Below are positions 8,162-17,602 of a stretch of 64,000 nt of DNA, piece by piece. The DNA is taken from NCBI RefSeq assembly GCF_023573145.1, contig NZ_CP097635.1, forward strand, positions 2,232,001 to 2,296,000, written 5' to 3'. Under the pieces are notes generated by a model. The model saw nothing but the letters and a program-made list of their open reading frames with translations. It was not told where the DNA came from and did not search any database. The first letter of the stretch is position 1; each line of letters opens with the position of its first letter. The DNA comes from Aquincola tertiaricarbonis (GTDB lineage: Bacteria > Pseudomonadota > Gammaproteobacteria > Burkholderiales > Burkholderiaceae_C). The translations under genes and the position numbers were made by a program.

Positions 8162-9343
8162 ATGCAACCTCTGAAGGGACTCACCGTCGTCACGCTCGAA
8201 CACGCCATCGCGGCGCCGTTCGCCACCCGCCAGCTTGCCGACCTAGGCGCCCGCGTGATCAAGATCGAACGGCCGGGCGTCGGCGACTTCGCCCGCGGCT
8301 ACGACCAGCGCGTGCGCGGCCTGGCCTCGCACTTCGTGTGGACCAACCGCAGCAAGGAAAGCCTGACGCTGGACGTCAAGCACCCCGGCGCCGCCGAGGT
8401 GCTGCAGCGCCTGGTGCTGGAACAGGCCGACGTGCTGGTGCAGAACCTGGCCCCCGGCGCCGCGGCGCGGCTGGGCCTGGGCTACGAGGCACTGGCGGCC
8501 AAAAAGCCCTCGCTCATCGTCTGCGACATTTCGGGCTACGGCGCCGACGGCCCCTACCGCGACAAGAAGGCCTACGACCTGCTGATCCAGGCCGAGGCCG
8601 GCTTCGTCTCGGTCACCGGCACCGCCGAAGAGCCTTGCAAGGCTGGCCCATCCATCGCCGACATCGCGGCCGGCATGTACGCCTACACCAACATACTGGC
8701 GGCCTTGCTGGAGCGGGGCCGCACCGGCCGCGGCCGCCACATCGACATTTCGATGCTGGAAGCGTTGTCGGAGTGGACCAGCTACCCGCTGTACTACGCC
8801 TTCGATGGCGCGCCGCCGCCGCCACGCACCGGCGCCGCGCACGCCACCATCTACCCCTACGGCCTGTTTCCCACCGGGGCCGATGGCGGCAGCGTGCTCT
8901 TCGGCCTGCAGAACGAGCGTGAATGGGCCAGCTTTTGCCACACCGTGCTGCAGCAGCCGGCGCTGGCGCAGGACGCGCGCTTTGCGGGCAACGCCAGGCG
9001 CGTGGCGGCGCGCGACGAGCTGCGCGCGATCATCGTCGACGCCTTTTCGCCACTGACCGCGCCGCAGGTGGTCGAGCGGCTGGAAGCTGCGCAGATCGCC
9101 AACGCCCGCGTGAACACCATGCACGAGGTGTGGGCGCATCCGCAGCTGCAGGCCCGCGACCGCTGGCGCGAGGTGGGCTCGCCGGCCGGTGCGCTGCCCG
9201 CATTGCTGCCGCCCGGCAGCTGGCATGAAGAACCCCGCATGGACCCGGTGCCCGCGCTGGGTGAACACACCGACGCCATCCTGTCCGAGCTGGGCCTGGA
9301 CGCCGCGGCCATCGCGTCGTTGCGCGAAGCGAAGGCCATCTGA
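8162..9343 (+). CDS. CaiB/BaiF family III CoA-transferase
   Basis: Moves CoA between carboxylic acids, probably from succinyl-CoA to a dicarboxylate. The protein has 393 residues; the start at 8162 follows AGGAG by six bases, and an in-frame start at 8123 overlaps the hydratase and is less likely. Family landmarks: ADLGARVIKIERPGVGDFAR near residue 26, SKESLTLDVKHPGA near 64, CDISGYGADGPY near 121 and SIADIAAGMYA, where Asp167 is the expected catalytic aspartate. Set between a MaoC hydratase and a CitE-like lyase, it could serve as the itaconate/mesaconate activating enzyme. Confidence 0.88.
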   Translation: MQPLKGLTVVTLEHAIAAPFATRQLADLGARVIKIERPGVGDFARGYDQRVRGLASHFVWTNRSKESLTLDVKHPGAAEVLQRLVLEQADVLVQNLAPGAAARLGLGYEALAAKKPSLIVCDISGYGADGPYRDKKAYDLLIQAEAGFVSVTGTAEEPCKAGPSIADIAAGMYAYTNILAALLERGRTGRGRHIDISMLEALSEWTSYPLYYAFDGAPPPPRTGAAHATIYPYGLFPTGADGGSVLFGLQNEREWASFCHTVLQQPALAQDARFAGNARRVAARDELRAIIVDAFSPLTAPQVVERLEAAQIANARVNTMHEVWAHPQLQARDRWREVGSPAGALPALLPPGSWHEEPRMDPVPALGEHTDAILSELGLDAAAIASLREAKAI

Positions 9344-10158
9344 TGGAGCCGCGCAGCTACCTGTTCGTGCCCGGCGACCGGCCGGCGCGCTTCGGCAAGG
9401 CCCTGGCCAGCGGGGCCGACGTGGTGGTGCTGGATCTGGAAGATGCGGTGGCCGATGCGGCCAAAAGCGCGGCGCGCCAGGCCATCGCCGAGGCGGTGCT
9501 GGCGCTGCCGGCGACCGAGGCGGCACGCATCGCGGTGCGCATCAATGCCGCCGGCATGCCGGACCATGAACAAGACCTGCGCCTGGTGCGCGCACTGCCG
9601 CTGGCGGCGGTGATGCTGCCCAAGGCCGAAGACGCCGCCGCGCTGGCCGCGCTGCACCAGGCACTGCCCGGCATCGCGCTGCTGCCGCTGTGCGAAAGCG
9701 CGCTGGGCGTGTCGCAGGCGCTGCCGCTGGCTGCCGCGCCGGGCGTGCAGCGCCTGGTGTTCGGCACGCTGGACTACGCGCTCGACCTGGGCCTGGATCT
9801 GGAAGACGACCTGGCGCCGCTGGAACAGGCGGCGGCGCAGCTGGTGCTGGCCTCGCGCCTGGCCGGCCGCGCCGCGCCGGTGGCCGGCGTCACGCCGCAG
9901 CTGGGCGACGCGCTTCGTCTGCAGGCCGACACCACCTGGGCGCTGCGCCGCGGTTTCGGCGCCAAGCTGTGCATCCACCCCGACCAGGTGGCGCCGCTGC
10001 ATGCGGCGATGGCCCCCGGTGCGCAGGCACTGGCCTGGGCTGCACGGGTCCTCGAAGCGGATGCCGCCTGCCCCGGTGCGGCCCGCGTCGATGGCCGCAT
10101 GGTCGATCGGCCGGTGGTGCTGCAGGCGCAGCGCACATTGGCACGCGCCGGGCGCTGA
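9343..10158 (+). CDS. HpcH/HpaI, CitE-like lyase (candidate citramalyl-CoA lyase)
   Basis: A 271-residue TIM-barrel lyase of the citrate lyase beta-subunit family. It starts with SYLFVPGDRPARF, has DLEDAV at residues 31-36 (metal and substrate acids), and later KLCIHPDQV. Its ATG overlaps the stop of the CoA-transferase (TGATG), showing translational coupling. Free-standing CitE-like proteins cleave malyl-CoA, citramalyl-CoA or HMG-CoA rather than citrate. Given the hydratase and CoA-transferase beside it, cleavage of (S)-citramalyl-CoA to pyruvate and acetyl-CoA is the likely job. Confidence 0.85.
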   Translation: MEPRSYLFVPGDRPARFGKALASGADVVVLDLEDAVADAAKSAARQAIAEAVLALPATEAARIAVRINAAGMPDHEQDLRLVRALPLAAVMLPKAEDAAALAALHQALPGIALLPLCESALGVSQALPLAAAPGVQRLVFGTLDYALDLGLDLEDDLAPLEQAAAQLVLASRLAGRAAPVAGVTPQLGDALRLQADTTWALRRGFGAKLCIHPDQVAPLHAAMAPGAQALAWAARVLEADAACPGAARVDGRMVDRPVVLQAQRTLARAGR

Positions 10159-10192
10159 CCCCGTCCCCATTTCAACGAGGAGACACACCACC

Positions 10193-11539
10193 ATGGCCGC
10201 TTCCATCATCGATTCCAGGATCTTCCAGGGCATCTTTTCCACCGACGAGATGCGCCACGTCTGGTCCGACGAGAACCGCACGCAGAAATACCTCGACATC
10301 GAACGGGCGCTGGCCGTGGTGCAGGCGCGGCTGGGCCTGATTCCGCAGGAGGCGGCCGACGAGATCGTCAGCCACTGCACGCTGGACCAGATCGACATGG
10401 CGCGGCTGCGCCAGCAGACCGAGCGCATCGGCTACCCCATCCTGGGCGTGGTCACCCAGGTCAACCAGCTGTGCCGCGACAAGCTGGGCGAGTTCGTGCA
10501 CTGGGGCGCCACCACCCAGGACATCACCGACACCGCCACCGTGCTGCAGATCCGTGAGGGGCTGGCCCTCGTCGACAGTGAGCTGGCCGCCATCTCCGCG
10601 GCCATGGCCCGGCTGGCCCGGGAGCACCGCGACACGCCGATGATCGGCCGCAGCAACCTGCAACAAGCCATCCCGGTGACCTTCGGCTACAAGATGGCCG
10701 GGCTGCTGTCGGCCATCGAGCGCCACCGCGAGCGCCTGGCGCAGCTGAAGGAACGGGTGCTGGTGGGCGAGTTCGCCGGTGCCGCGGGCACGCTGGCCTC
10801 GCTGGACAAAGGCGCGATGGAGACCCAGGCCGGCCTGTGCGCCGAGCTGGGCCTGAAGCAGCCGCTGATCGCCTGGCACACCATCCGCGACAACATCGCC
10901 GAGGTGGGCGCCTTCCTGGGCCTGGTGGGCGGCACGCTGGGCAAGCTCAGCATGGACGTCAAGCTGATGATGCAGACCGAGGTGGGCGAGGTGTACGAGC
11001 CCTACCACCACGGCCGCGGCAGCAGCAGCACCATGCCGCAAAAGCGCAACCCCATCAGCAGCTGCTACATCCATGCCGCCATCAGCGTGGTGCGTCAGCA
11101 TGCGGCGGCGCTGATGGACGCGATGGTGGCCGACCATGAGCGCAGCACCGGCCCCTGGGAAATCGAATGGATCGTGCTGCCCGAGGCCTTCTGCCTGATG
11201 GCCGGTGCGCTCAAGCAGAGCCGCTTCGTGCTGGAAGGCCTGCAGGTGGACGCCGCGGCGATGCGCCGCAACGTCGACCTGACCGAAGGCCTGGTGATGA
11301 GCGAGGCGGTGATGATGGGCCTGGGCCCGTACATCGGCCGCGAGTACGCGCACGACCTGGTGTACGACCTCTGCCGCCAGGCCATCGCCGAGAAAAAGCC
11401 GCTGCTGGACCTGCTGGCCGCCCACCCCGAGATCGCGGCCCACGTGGACCGCGCGGCGCTGCAGGCCATGCTGGATCCGGCCAACTACCTGGGCCAGTCG
11501 GGCGTGATGGTGGATCGGGTGCTGGCTTCGTTGGGCTGA
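10193..11539 (+). CDS. fumarase/aspartase-superfamily lyase (adenylosuccinate-lyase-like)
   Basis: A 448-residue homologue of adenylosuccinate lyase and 3-carboxymuconate cycloisomerase. The superfamily signature appears as SSTMPQKRNPIS near residues 279-290, with HWGATTQDITDTA near 100 and GRSNLQQAIP near 150. The start at 10193 follows GAGGAGA; an upstream frame extension to 10001 overlaps the lyase gene and lacks homology. Purine-type adenylosuccinate lyases do not usually sit in such operons, so this is probably a catabolic C-O or C-N lyase working on a succinyl-type substrate and feeding the PrpF/CoA-transferase route. The exact substrate is unknown. Confidence 0.82.
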   Translation: MAASIIDSRIFQGIFSTDEMRHVWSDENRTQKYLDIERALAVVQARLGLIPQEAADEIVSHCTLDQIDMARLRQQTERIGYPILGVVTQVNQLCRDKLGEFVHWGATTQDITDTATVLQIREGLALVDSELAAISAAMARLAREHRDTPMIGRSNLQQAIPVTFGYKMAGLLSAIERHRERLAQLKERVLVGEFAGAAGTLASLDKGAMETQAGLCAELGLKQPLIAWHTIRDNIAEVGAFLGLVGGTLGKLSMDVKLMMQTEVGEVYEPYHHGRGSSSTMPQKRNPISSCYIHAAISVVRQHAAALMDAMVADHERSTGPWEIEWIVLPEAFCLMAGALKQSRFVLEGLQVDAAAMRRNVDLTEGLVMSEAVMMGLGPYIGREYAHDLVYDLCRQAIAEKKPLLDLLAAHPEIAAHVDRAALQAMLDPANYLGQSGVMVDRVLASLG

Positions 11540-11640
11540 AGAATGCGGCCCTAAATCGCTGTTCATCGCGGTCTTGGTGGCCGGCGGCCTGCCTACAGTG
11601 ATGCGATCCGTGCCCTCGCGCACCCACCCGACGCGTCACC

Positions 11641-13470
11641 ATGCAGATTCCGCCGGTCCACATCGCCGTCATGCAGCCCGCGGGCTACATCTACTCGCTG
11701 GCCTTCATCGACCATGCGCGCTACTTCCGCCACCAGTTCCGGCGGCTGGGCGCGCAGGTCAGCATCGGCAAGAACCGGCTGCGTGAAGACGCGGTGAACT
11801 TCGTCTTCGGCGCGCACATGGGCTTTCCGGCCGAAGAGGCGCAGCGCCATGCCTGCGTCTTCGTGAACCTGGAGCAGCTGGGCGAGGGCGGGGCGGCGGT
11901 GTCGCCCGACTACCTGCAGCTGCTGTCCCGCTCGGCGGTGGTGGACTACGACGTGGACAACACCGCCGCCTATGCCGCCGACCCGGCCGACGTGCCCATC
12001 GTGCCCTTCCTGCATGCACCCTACCTGCAGGATGCGCAGCCCATCCCGCTGGCCGAGCGGCCGATCGACCTGCTGTTCTTCGGCAGCGTGAACGAGCGCC
12101 GCCGCGAGTTCCTGCGGCATGCGGAAGCCAGCGGCGCCACCGTGGCTTGCTTCGACCACCCGTTGTTCGTGGAAGAGCGCGACGACTACATCCGCCGCGC
12201 CAAGGCGGTGATCAACTGCCACTTCTACGACACCAGCCGCTTCGAGCAGGCGCGGGTGTTCCAGTGCCTGTCGCTGGGCACGCCGGTGATTTCGGAGCGC
12301 ACGCCGCGCACCCGTGCACCGGCCGCCTACGATGACGCGGTGTTCTGGCTGCAGGACACGCCGCACACCGCACGCTTCTTCCGCGAGGAGTTCGGCACGC
12401 CCGGTTTTTTCGCCGAGGCAGAGCGCAAGCTGGCCGGCTTCCGGCAGCATGATCCGCAGGACGTGTATGCCCAGGTGCTGACCTTTGCGGTGGCTTATGC
12501 CGACACCCACTTCCGGCTGCATCCGCAGCAGGTGTGGACGCCGTCGGAACTGCACGTGGGCTCGGGTGATGCCTACCAGCTGGGTTGGCTGAACGTGAGC
12601 ACGCAGGCCCGCACCCAGCCCGACCTGGCCTTGGACCTGGGGGCCGACGCGCTGCCGCTGCCGCTGCACGTGCCCACGCTGCTCGGCGGCGAGGTGCTGC
12701 TGCAGGCCGGCCAGCTGAGCCGCGTGTACATCTCTGACCTGACCACCACCGAAGGCAGCTTTGACCGGCTGATGGGCCATGCGCTGGCGCTGCTGCAGAC
12801 TGGCGGCGAATGCGTGGTGGACGTGCCGGTGGCGCATGGCGAACCCGACTGGGCCGTGGTGTGCCACGAGTTCTGGCGCCTGGGCTGGATGGACGAGCGC
12901 TTCGAGCTGCAGGCCTCCGGCTGGCTGGACAGCCACCGCCGCCCCTGCGCCCGCGAGCAGGCCGAATTCGCCCGCACCGTGCTGCGCAAGATGGCCACCA
13001 CCCACCACGAGCGCACCCAGGCCCGCATGATGCGCGCCGACTTCGGCGGCCTGCCGGACGATCTGGCGCTGGTGCCGGCGCCGGTGGCGCAAGCCCCGGC
13101 ATTGCCGACGCAGCCACGACCCGAGGCGTCCACGATGCCGCAGGCCGTGCCGGCGCCCACCACGCTGCGCCAGAAGGCGTTGCAGCTGATGCAGGACGAT
13201 GACGTGGCCCCCGCGCCCGTCACCGCCGCGGCGGCGGCGCAGCCGGCAGCTCCTGCCGCCGCCAGCCGACCGGCCGTGCGCCCCGCCTTGACGGTGCCCG
13301 ACATCGTCCGCACCAGTGCGGCCGCCCGCAGTGCGGCGCCATCCGCAGCGCCCGCGGCTGCGGCGCCGGTGGTGGCGACGGCGCCCGCCGCCACACCGGC
13401 CGCCCCTGCAGAAGCCGGTGCACCTGCCCGCCGTCGCCTGGACGACGTCTTCGCTTCGCTGCTGAACTGA
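11641..13470 (+). CDS. glycosyltransferase with a methyltransferase-like domain and Ala/Pro tail
   Basis: A 609-residue protein at the head of the glycosylation island. Residues 1 to about 275 look like a GT-B transferase, with the C-terminal landmark ARVFQCLSLGTPVISER typical of Glyco_trans_1_2. Residues about 290-460 start LHVGSGDAYQLGWLNVS and resemble a small SAM-methyltransferase-like fold (LHVGSG in place of a glycine-rich loop). Residues about 470-590 are a low-complexity Ala/Pro linker, and the end is RRLDDVFASLLN. No signal peptide is seen, so it is probably cytoplasmic. It could build or attach the flagellin glycan. A strong terminator follows, so it is transcribed apart from the pse operon. 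Confidence 0.7.
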   Translation: MQIPPVHIAVMQPAGYIYSLAFIDHARYFRHQFRRLGAQVSIGKNRLREDAVNFVFGAHMGFPAEEAQRHACVFVNLEQLGEGGAAVSPDYLQLLSRSAVVDYDVDNTAAYAADPADVPIVPFLHAPYLQDAQPIPLAERPIDLLFFGSVNERRREFLRHAEASGATVACFDHPLFVEERDDYIRRAKAVINCHFYDTSRFEQARVFQCLSLGTPVISERTPRTRAPAAYDDAVFWLQDTPHTARFFREEFGTPGFFAEAERKLAGFRQHDPQDVYAQVLTFAVAYADTHFRLHPQQVWTPSELHVGSGDAYQLGWLNVSTQARTQPDLALDLGADALPLPLHVPTLLGGEVLLQAGQLSRVYISDLTTTEGSFDRLMGHALALLQTGGECVVDVPVAHGEPDWAVVCHEFWRLGWMDERFELQASGWLDSHRRPCAREQAEFARTVLRKMATTHHERTQARMMRADFGGLPDDLALVPAPVAQAPALPTQPRPEASTMPQAVPAPTTLRQKALQLMQDDDVAPAPVTAAAAAQPAAPAAASRPAVRPALTVPDIVRTSAAARSAAPSAAPAAAAPVVATAPAATPAAPAEAGAPARRRLDDVFASLLN

Positions 13471-13494
13471 CCGATCCGGCCTGATCCGCGAAGA

Positions 13495-13520
13495 CGGCAC
13501 CGCCTGGCGGTGCCGTTTTT
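13495..13520 (+). terminator. intrinsic terminator after the glycosyltransferase gene
   Basis: A perfect 9-bp stem CGGCACCGC / GCGGTGCCG with a three-base loop is followed by five T. It separates the 609-aa gene from the pse operon. Confidence 0.9.
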
Positions 13521-13574
13521 CATGGGGCCGCCGGCAAGCCGGATGAAGCCTCGTTTTTGCGGCGGTGTTCACGG

Positions 13575-13603
13575 TTTTTGCCTGTGGGCCGCGTTCTTAC
13601 ACT
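13575..13603 (+). promoter_or_regulatory. weak sigma-70-like promoter of the pse operon
   Basis: TTTTTG, a 17-base spacer and TACACT (four of six bases of the -10 consensus) lie about 53 bases before the pseB start and just after the terminator of the preceding gene. The -35 box is poor, so this is tentative. Confidence 0.3.
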
Positions 13604-13655
13604 GCCCTGGAAGTCGCGGGCTCGGTGCCTGCGTGCGGCCAGCCGAGGACCCAGC

Positions 13656-14684
13656 ATGCTCAATGACAAGTCGATCCTGATCACCGGAGGTACCGGTTCC
13701 TTCGGCAAGGCCTTCGTGAAGACGGTGCTGGAGCGCTACCCCCGCGTGCGGCGCCTGGTGGTCTTCTCGCGCGACGAGCTCAAGCAGTTCGAGATGGGGC
13801 AGCAGTTCCCCGAAACCACCTACCGCGCGATGCGCTACTTCATCGGCGACGTGCGCGACCCGCAGCGCCTGCTGCGCGCGATGGAAGGCATCGACATCGT
13901 GGTGCATGCGGCCGCGCTCAAGCAGGTGCCGGCCGCCGAATACAACCCCTTCGAGTGCATCAAGACCAATGTGCTGGGGGCGCAGAACGTCATCGAGGCC
14001 TGCCTGGACCGCGGCGTGCAGCGCGTGGTGGCCCTGTCGACCGACAAGGCGGCCGCGCCGGTGAACCTGTACGGTGCCACCAAGCTGTGCTCCGACAAGC
14101 TCTTCGTCGCGGCCAACGGCATCAAGGGCACACGCGACCTGCGGTTCTCGGTGGTGCGCTACGGCAACGTGATGGGCAGCCGCGGCTCGGTGATCCCGTT
14201 CTTCCTGCAGCAGCGGCCGTCGGGCGTGCTGCCGATCACCGATCCGCTGATGACGCGCTTCAACATCTCGCTGCAGGACGGCGTCGACATGGTGCTGTGG
14301 GCCATCGAGCATGCCAGCGGCGGCGAGATCCTGGTGCCCAAGATCCCGTCCTACCGCATCACCGACCTGGCCGAGGCCATTGCACCGGAATGCGAGCAGC
14401 GCGTGGTCGGCATCCGCCCCGGCGAGAAGATCCACGAAGAGATGATCACCGCCTGCGACAGCCCCAACACCGTGGACATCGGCCGCTACTACGCGATCCT
14501 GCCTTCGGGCAACGGCTTCGACCGCGACGAGTACCTGCGCCACCATCGCGCCACCTCGGTGGCACCAGGCTTCACCTACGACAGCGGTGCCAATGACGAC
14601 TTCCTGAGCGTGCCGCAGCTGCGCAAGCTCATCGCGCAGCATGTCGAGGGCATCTCGATGGTCGAACGCCGTCGCCGTCCATGA
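13656..14684 (+). CDS. pseB: UDP-GlcNAc 4,6-dehydratase (inverting), PseB
   Basis: First step of CMP-pseudaminic acid synthesis: removes water from and C5-epimerises UDP-GlcNAc. The 342-residue extended SDR protein has the NAD(P) loop ITGGTGSFG (residues 7-15), AALKQVPAAEYNP, the active-site region STDKAAAPVNLYGATK and VRYGNVMGSRGSV, all typical of PseB rather than of the LegB retaining type. The start at 13656 matches PseB N-termini (MLNDKSILITGG); the open frame to 13557 is not conserved-looking. It leads eight genes coupled by overlapping stop/start codons. Confidence 0.95.
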   Translation: MLNDKSILITGGTGSFGKAFVKTVLERYPRVRRLVVFSRDELKQFEMGQQFPETTYRAMRYFIGDVRDPQRLLRAMEGIDIVVHAAALKQVPAAEYNPFECIKTNVLGAQNVIEACLDRGVQRVVALSTDKAAAPVNLYGATKLCSDKLFVAANGIKGTRDLRFSVVRYGNVMGSRGSVIPFFLQQRPSGVLPITDPLMTRFNISLQDGVDMVLWAIEHASGGEILVPKIPSYRITDLAEAIAPECEQRVVGIRPGEKIHEEMITACDSPNTVDIGRYYAILPSGNGFDRDEYLRHHRATSVAPGFTYDSGANDDFLSVPQLRKLIAQHVEGISMVERRRRP

Positions 14685-15838
14685 TTCCCTACGGCCGTCA
14701 GCAGATTACCGACGAGGACGTGGCGGCCGTGGTCGCCACCCTGCGTTCGGACTTCCTCACCCAGGGCCCGCAGGTGCCTGCCTTTGAGGCGGCCGTCGCG
14801 CATGCCGTGGGCGCGGCCCACGCGGTGGCCGTCAACAGCGCCACCTCAGCCCTTCACATCGCCTGCCTGGCCCTGGGCCTGGGTCCCGGCGACTGGCTGT
14901 GGACCAGCCCCATCACCTTCGTGGCCTCGGCCAACTGCGCACGCTATTGCGGCGCTGCTGTGGACTTCGTCGACATCGATCCGCAGACCCGCAACCTCAG
15001 CGTGCAGGCGCTGCAGGCCAAGCTCGAAGAGGCCGAGCGCCTCGGCCGGCTGCCCAAGGTGCTGGTGGCGGTGCACCTGTGTGGCGACCCCTGCGACATG
15101 CAGGCGCTGCACGCGCTGGCGCAGCGCTATGGTTTTGCGGTGGTGGAAGATGCCTCCCATGCCATTGGCGCGCAGTACCGGGGTCAGCCGGTGGGCAACG
15201 GCCGCTGGAGCGACATCACCGTCTTCAGCTTCCACCCGGTCAAGATCATCACCAGCGCCGAAGGCGGCATGGCGCTGACCCAGCGGGCCGACCTGGCCGA
15301 ACGCATGCAGCTGCTGCGCAGCCACGGCATCACCCGCGATGCCGCCGCGATGACTCAATCGCCGGACGGCCCCTGGGCCTATGAGCAGATCGACCTCGGC
15401 TTCAACTACCGCATGACCGAGCTGCAGGCCGCGCTGGGCCTGAGCCAGCTGAACCGGCTGCACCACTACGTGCAGGTGCGCCAGCAGCTGGCCGCCCGCT
15501 ACGACAAGGCACTGGCCGGCCTGCCTCTCACGCTGCCCTGGCGCGATGCGCGCGACCAGAGTGCGCTGCACCTGTATGTGGTGCGTGTGCAGCCTGGCGC
15601 GCCGATGGACCGGGCGGCACTGTTCGAGCGGCTGCGTGCCCGCGGCATCGGGGTCAACGTGCACTACATCCCGGTGCACACCCAGCCCTACTACCGCCGC
15701 CTGGGCTTTGCGCCCGGCGACTTTCCGCAGGCCGAGCGCTATTACGCCGAGGCCTTGAGCCTGCCCCTGTTCGCCGGGCTCACCGATGAACAGCAGGCCA
15801 CGGTGGTGGCTGCCTTGCACGAGGCGCTGGCGGCATGA
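14681..15838 (+). CDS. pseC: UDP-4-amino-4,6-dideoxy-AltNAc transaminase, PseC
   Basis: PLP-dependent aminotransferase that adds the 4-amino group to the PseB product. The 385-residue DegT/DnrJ/EryC1 protein shows NSATSALHIACLALG, VAVHLCGDPCDM, EDASHAIGA and the PLP lysine (about Lys188) in FSFHPVKIITSAEGG. The N-terminus MIPYGRQQITDEDVAAV is typical of PseC. Its ATG overlaps the pseB stop by four bases. Confidence 0.95.
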   Translation: MIPYGRQQITDEDVAAVVATLRSDFLTQGPQVPAFEAAVAHAVGAAHAVAVNSATSALHIACLALGLGPGDWLWTSPITFVASANCARYCGAAVDFVDIDPQTRNLSVQALQAKLEEAERLGRLPKVLVAVHLCGDPCDMQALHALAQRYGFAVVEDASHAIGAQYRGQPVGNGRWSDITVFSFHPVKIITSAEGGMALTQRADLAERMQLLRSHGITRDAAAMTQSPDGPWAYEQIDLGFNYRMTELQAALGLSQLNRLHHYVQVRQQLAARYDKALAGLPLTLPWRDARDQSALHLYVVRVQPGAPMDRAALFERLRARGIGVNVHYIPVHTQPYYRRLGFAPGDFPQAERYYAEALSLPLFAGLTDEQQATVVAALHEALAA

Positions 15839-16548
15839 GGCTGGCGCTGATCCCGGCGCGTGGTGGCAGCAAGCGCATCCCGCGCAAGAACATCCGCGAC
15901 TTCTGCGGCCGTCCGATGCTGGCCTGGCCGGTGGCTGCGGCGCTAGAAAGCGGATGCTTCGACCGCGTGGTGGTGTCCACCGACGACGAAGACATTGCCC
16001 AGGCCGCTCGCGAAGCGGGAGCCGAAGTGCCCTTCATGCGGCCCGCGACGCTGGCCGACGACCAGGCCGGCACCATCGCCGTCATCCGCCATGCCATCGG
16101 CGAGCTGCTGCCAGAGGCCGGACACGACGATCTGGTGTGCCTGCTGTATGCCACAGCGCCCTTTGTGCAGCCGGCCGACCTGACGGACAGCCTGGCGAAA
16201 CTGCGTGCCCGGCCAGAAGCCGATTTCGCGCTGTCGGTGTGCGCCTTTCCGGCGCCCATCCAGCGCGCGCTGCGGCTGGATGCCCAGGGCCGGGTCAGCA
16301 TGTTCGATCCTGCGCAGTACAGCCGCCGCTCGCAGGATCTGGAGCCGGCCTTCCACGACGCCGGCCAGTTCTGCTGGGGCCGCGCCGATGCGTGGATGAC
16401 CGTGACCAACGTGTTCACCCCCGCCTGCCTGGCCTTCCCGTTGCCACCGCACCGGGTGCAGGACATCGACACGCCCGACGACTGGCAGCGCGCCGAATGG
16501 ATGTTCCGCGCCCAGGGCTTGGCCGGAGGGCCGCGCCATGAAGCCTGA
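15835..16548 (+). CDS. pseF: pseudaminic acid cytidylyltransferase, PseF
   Basis: Last activation step: joins CTP and pseudaminic acid to give CMP-Pse, the donor for flagellin glycosylation. The 237-residue NeuA-like protein begins LALIPARGGSKRIPRKNI, the CTP-binding loop, followed by VVSTDDEDIA and, near the end, QDIDTPDDWQRAE. Length and order fit PseF. ATGA overlap with pseC upstream, and an 11-base overlap with pseG downstream. Confidence 0.94.
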   Translation: MRLALIPARGGSKRIPRKNIRDFCGRPMLAWPVAAALESGCFDRVVVSTDDEDIAQAAREAGAEVPFMRPATLADDQAGTIAVIRHAIGELLPEAGHDDLVCLLYATAPFVQPADLTDSLAKLRARPEADFALSVCAFPAPIQRALRLDAQGRVSMFDPAQYSRRSQDLEPAFHDAGQFCWGRADAWMTVTNVFTPACLAFPLPPHRVQDIDTPDDWQRAEWMFRAQGLAGGPRHEA

Positions 16549-17602
16549 TGTCGCCCCAGTGGTGCTGGCCCTGAGGGCCGACGCGTCCACCGAGGTGGGC
16601 TCGGGCCATGTGATGCGGTGCCTGGCCCTGGCCGAAGCGGCCGAGGATCTGGGCCAGCGTGCCGTGTTCGTGTGCCGCGCGCTGCCCGGCGACCTGCGGG
16701 GAGAGATCAGCGCCCGCGGCTTCGAGGTGCTGACCCTGCCGCTGGATGCGCAGACGCCCTGGACGCCCGAGCGCGACGCCCAGGCCACGCTGCAGGCGCT
16801 GGCCACGCTGGCGCAGCCGCCGCGCTGGCTGCTGGTGGACCACTACGGCCTGGGCGCCGACTGGCACCGCAGCGTGGCCGCCAGTGGCGCCGCCATCGCC
16901 GTGCTGGACGACCTGGCCGACCGGCCCTTGCAGGCCCGGGTGCTGATCGACCAGAACGCGGTGACCACGCTGCACCGCCGCTACCCCGCGCTGGTGCCGC
17001 CCGATTGCCAACTGCTGCTGGGGCCGCAGTACACGCTGCTGCGGCGCGACGTGCGGCTGGCTGCCCAGGAGCGCGCCGCGCAATCACGCCAGCAGCTGGC
17101 GGCCGGTCCGGTGCTGCTGTTCCTGGGCGGGGCCGACGCCGACGGCCTGACGCTGCAGGTGCTGGATCACCTGCCCACCGCGGGCCTGGCGGGCCCGCTG
17201 CAGGTGCTGGCCGGCGCGATGAATCCCCACCAGGCGGCGCTGCGCAGCCGCTGCCAGGCGCTGGGCCATGGCTTCGAGGTGGCGCGCCGCGACATGCGGC
17301 CACTGCTGGCCCGCACGCGCGCGGCCGTGGTGGCCTGCGGCATGTTCGCGGTGGAACTGCAGGCGCTGGGCGTGCCGTGCCTGCTGCTGCCGCTGTCGGA
17401 CATCCAGCGCCAGGTGGCCGAGCACTTCAGCCGCCACGGCCGTGCGCTGCTGTTGCAGGCTGACCGCATCGGTGAGCCCCGGGCGCTGGCACGCGCGCTG
17501 GACCAGCTGATGACCCTTCCTTTCGAGCCCGGCGGCGACACCGCCGTGGCCCCCGACGGCGCCCGCCGCGTCGTGCAACACCTGATCGAGAGCGCCGCAT
17601 GA
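16538..17602 (+). CDS. pseG: UDP-2,4-diacetamido-2,4,6-trideoxy-L-altropyranose hydrolase, PseG
   Basis: Hydrolyses the UDP-sugar to the free 6-deoxy sugar used by PseI. The 354-residue GT-B-like protein carries the PseG landmark EVGSGHVMRCLALAEA near the N-terminus (His in GSGHVMR is catalytically important in the family) and LLVDHYGLGADW. The C-terminal half, with FLGGADADG and a CGMFAVELQALGVP motif, is the nucleotide-binding half. No GNAT domain is fused to it, so it does not also supply the missing PseH acetyltransferase. Confidence 0.92.
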   Translation: MKPDVAPVVLALRADASTEVGSGHVMRCLALAEAAEDLGQRAVFVCRALPGDLRGEISARGFEVLTLPLDAQTPWTPERDAQATLQALATLAQPPRWLLVDHYGLGADWHRSVAASGAAIAVLDDLADRPLQARVLIDQNAVTTLHRRYPALVPPDCQLLLGPQYTLLRRDVRLAAQERAAQSRQQLAAGPVLLFLGGADADGLTLQVLDHLPTAGLAGPLQVLAGAMNPHQAALRSRCQALGHGFEVARRDMRPLLARTRAAVVACGMFAVELQALGVPCLLLPLSDIQRQVAEHFSRHGRALLLQADRIGEPRALARALDQLMTLPFEPGGDTAVAPDGARRVVQHLIESAA

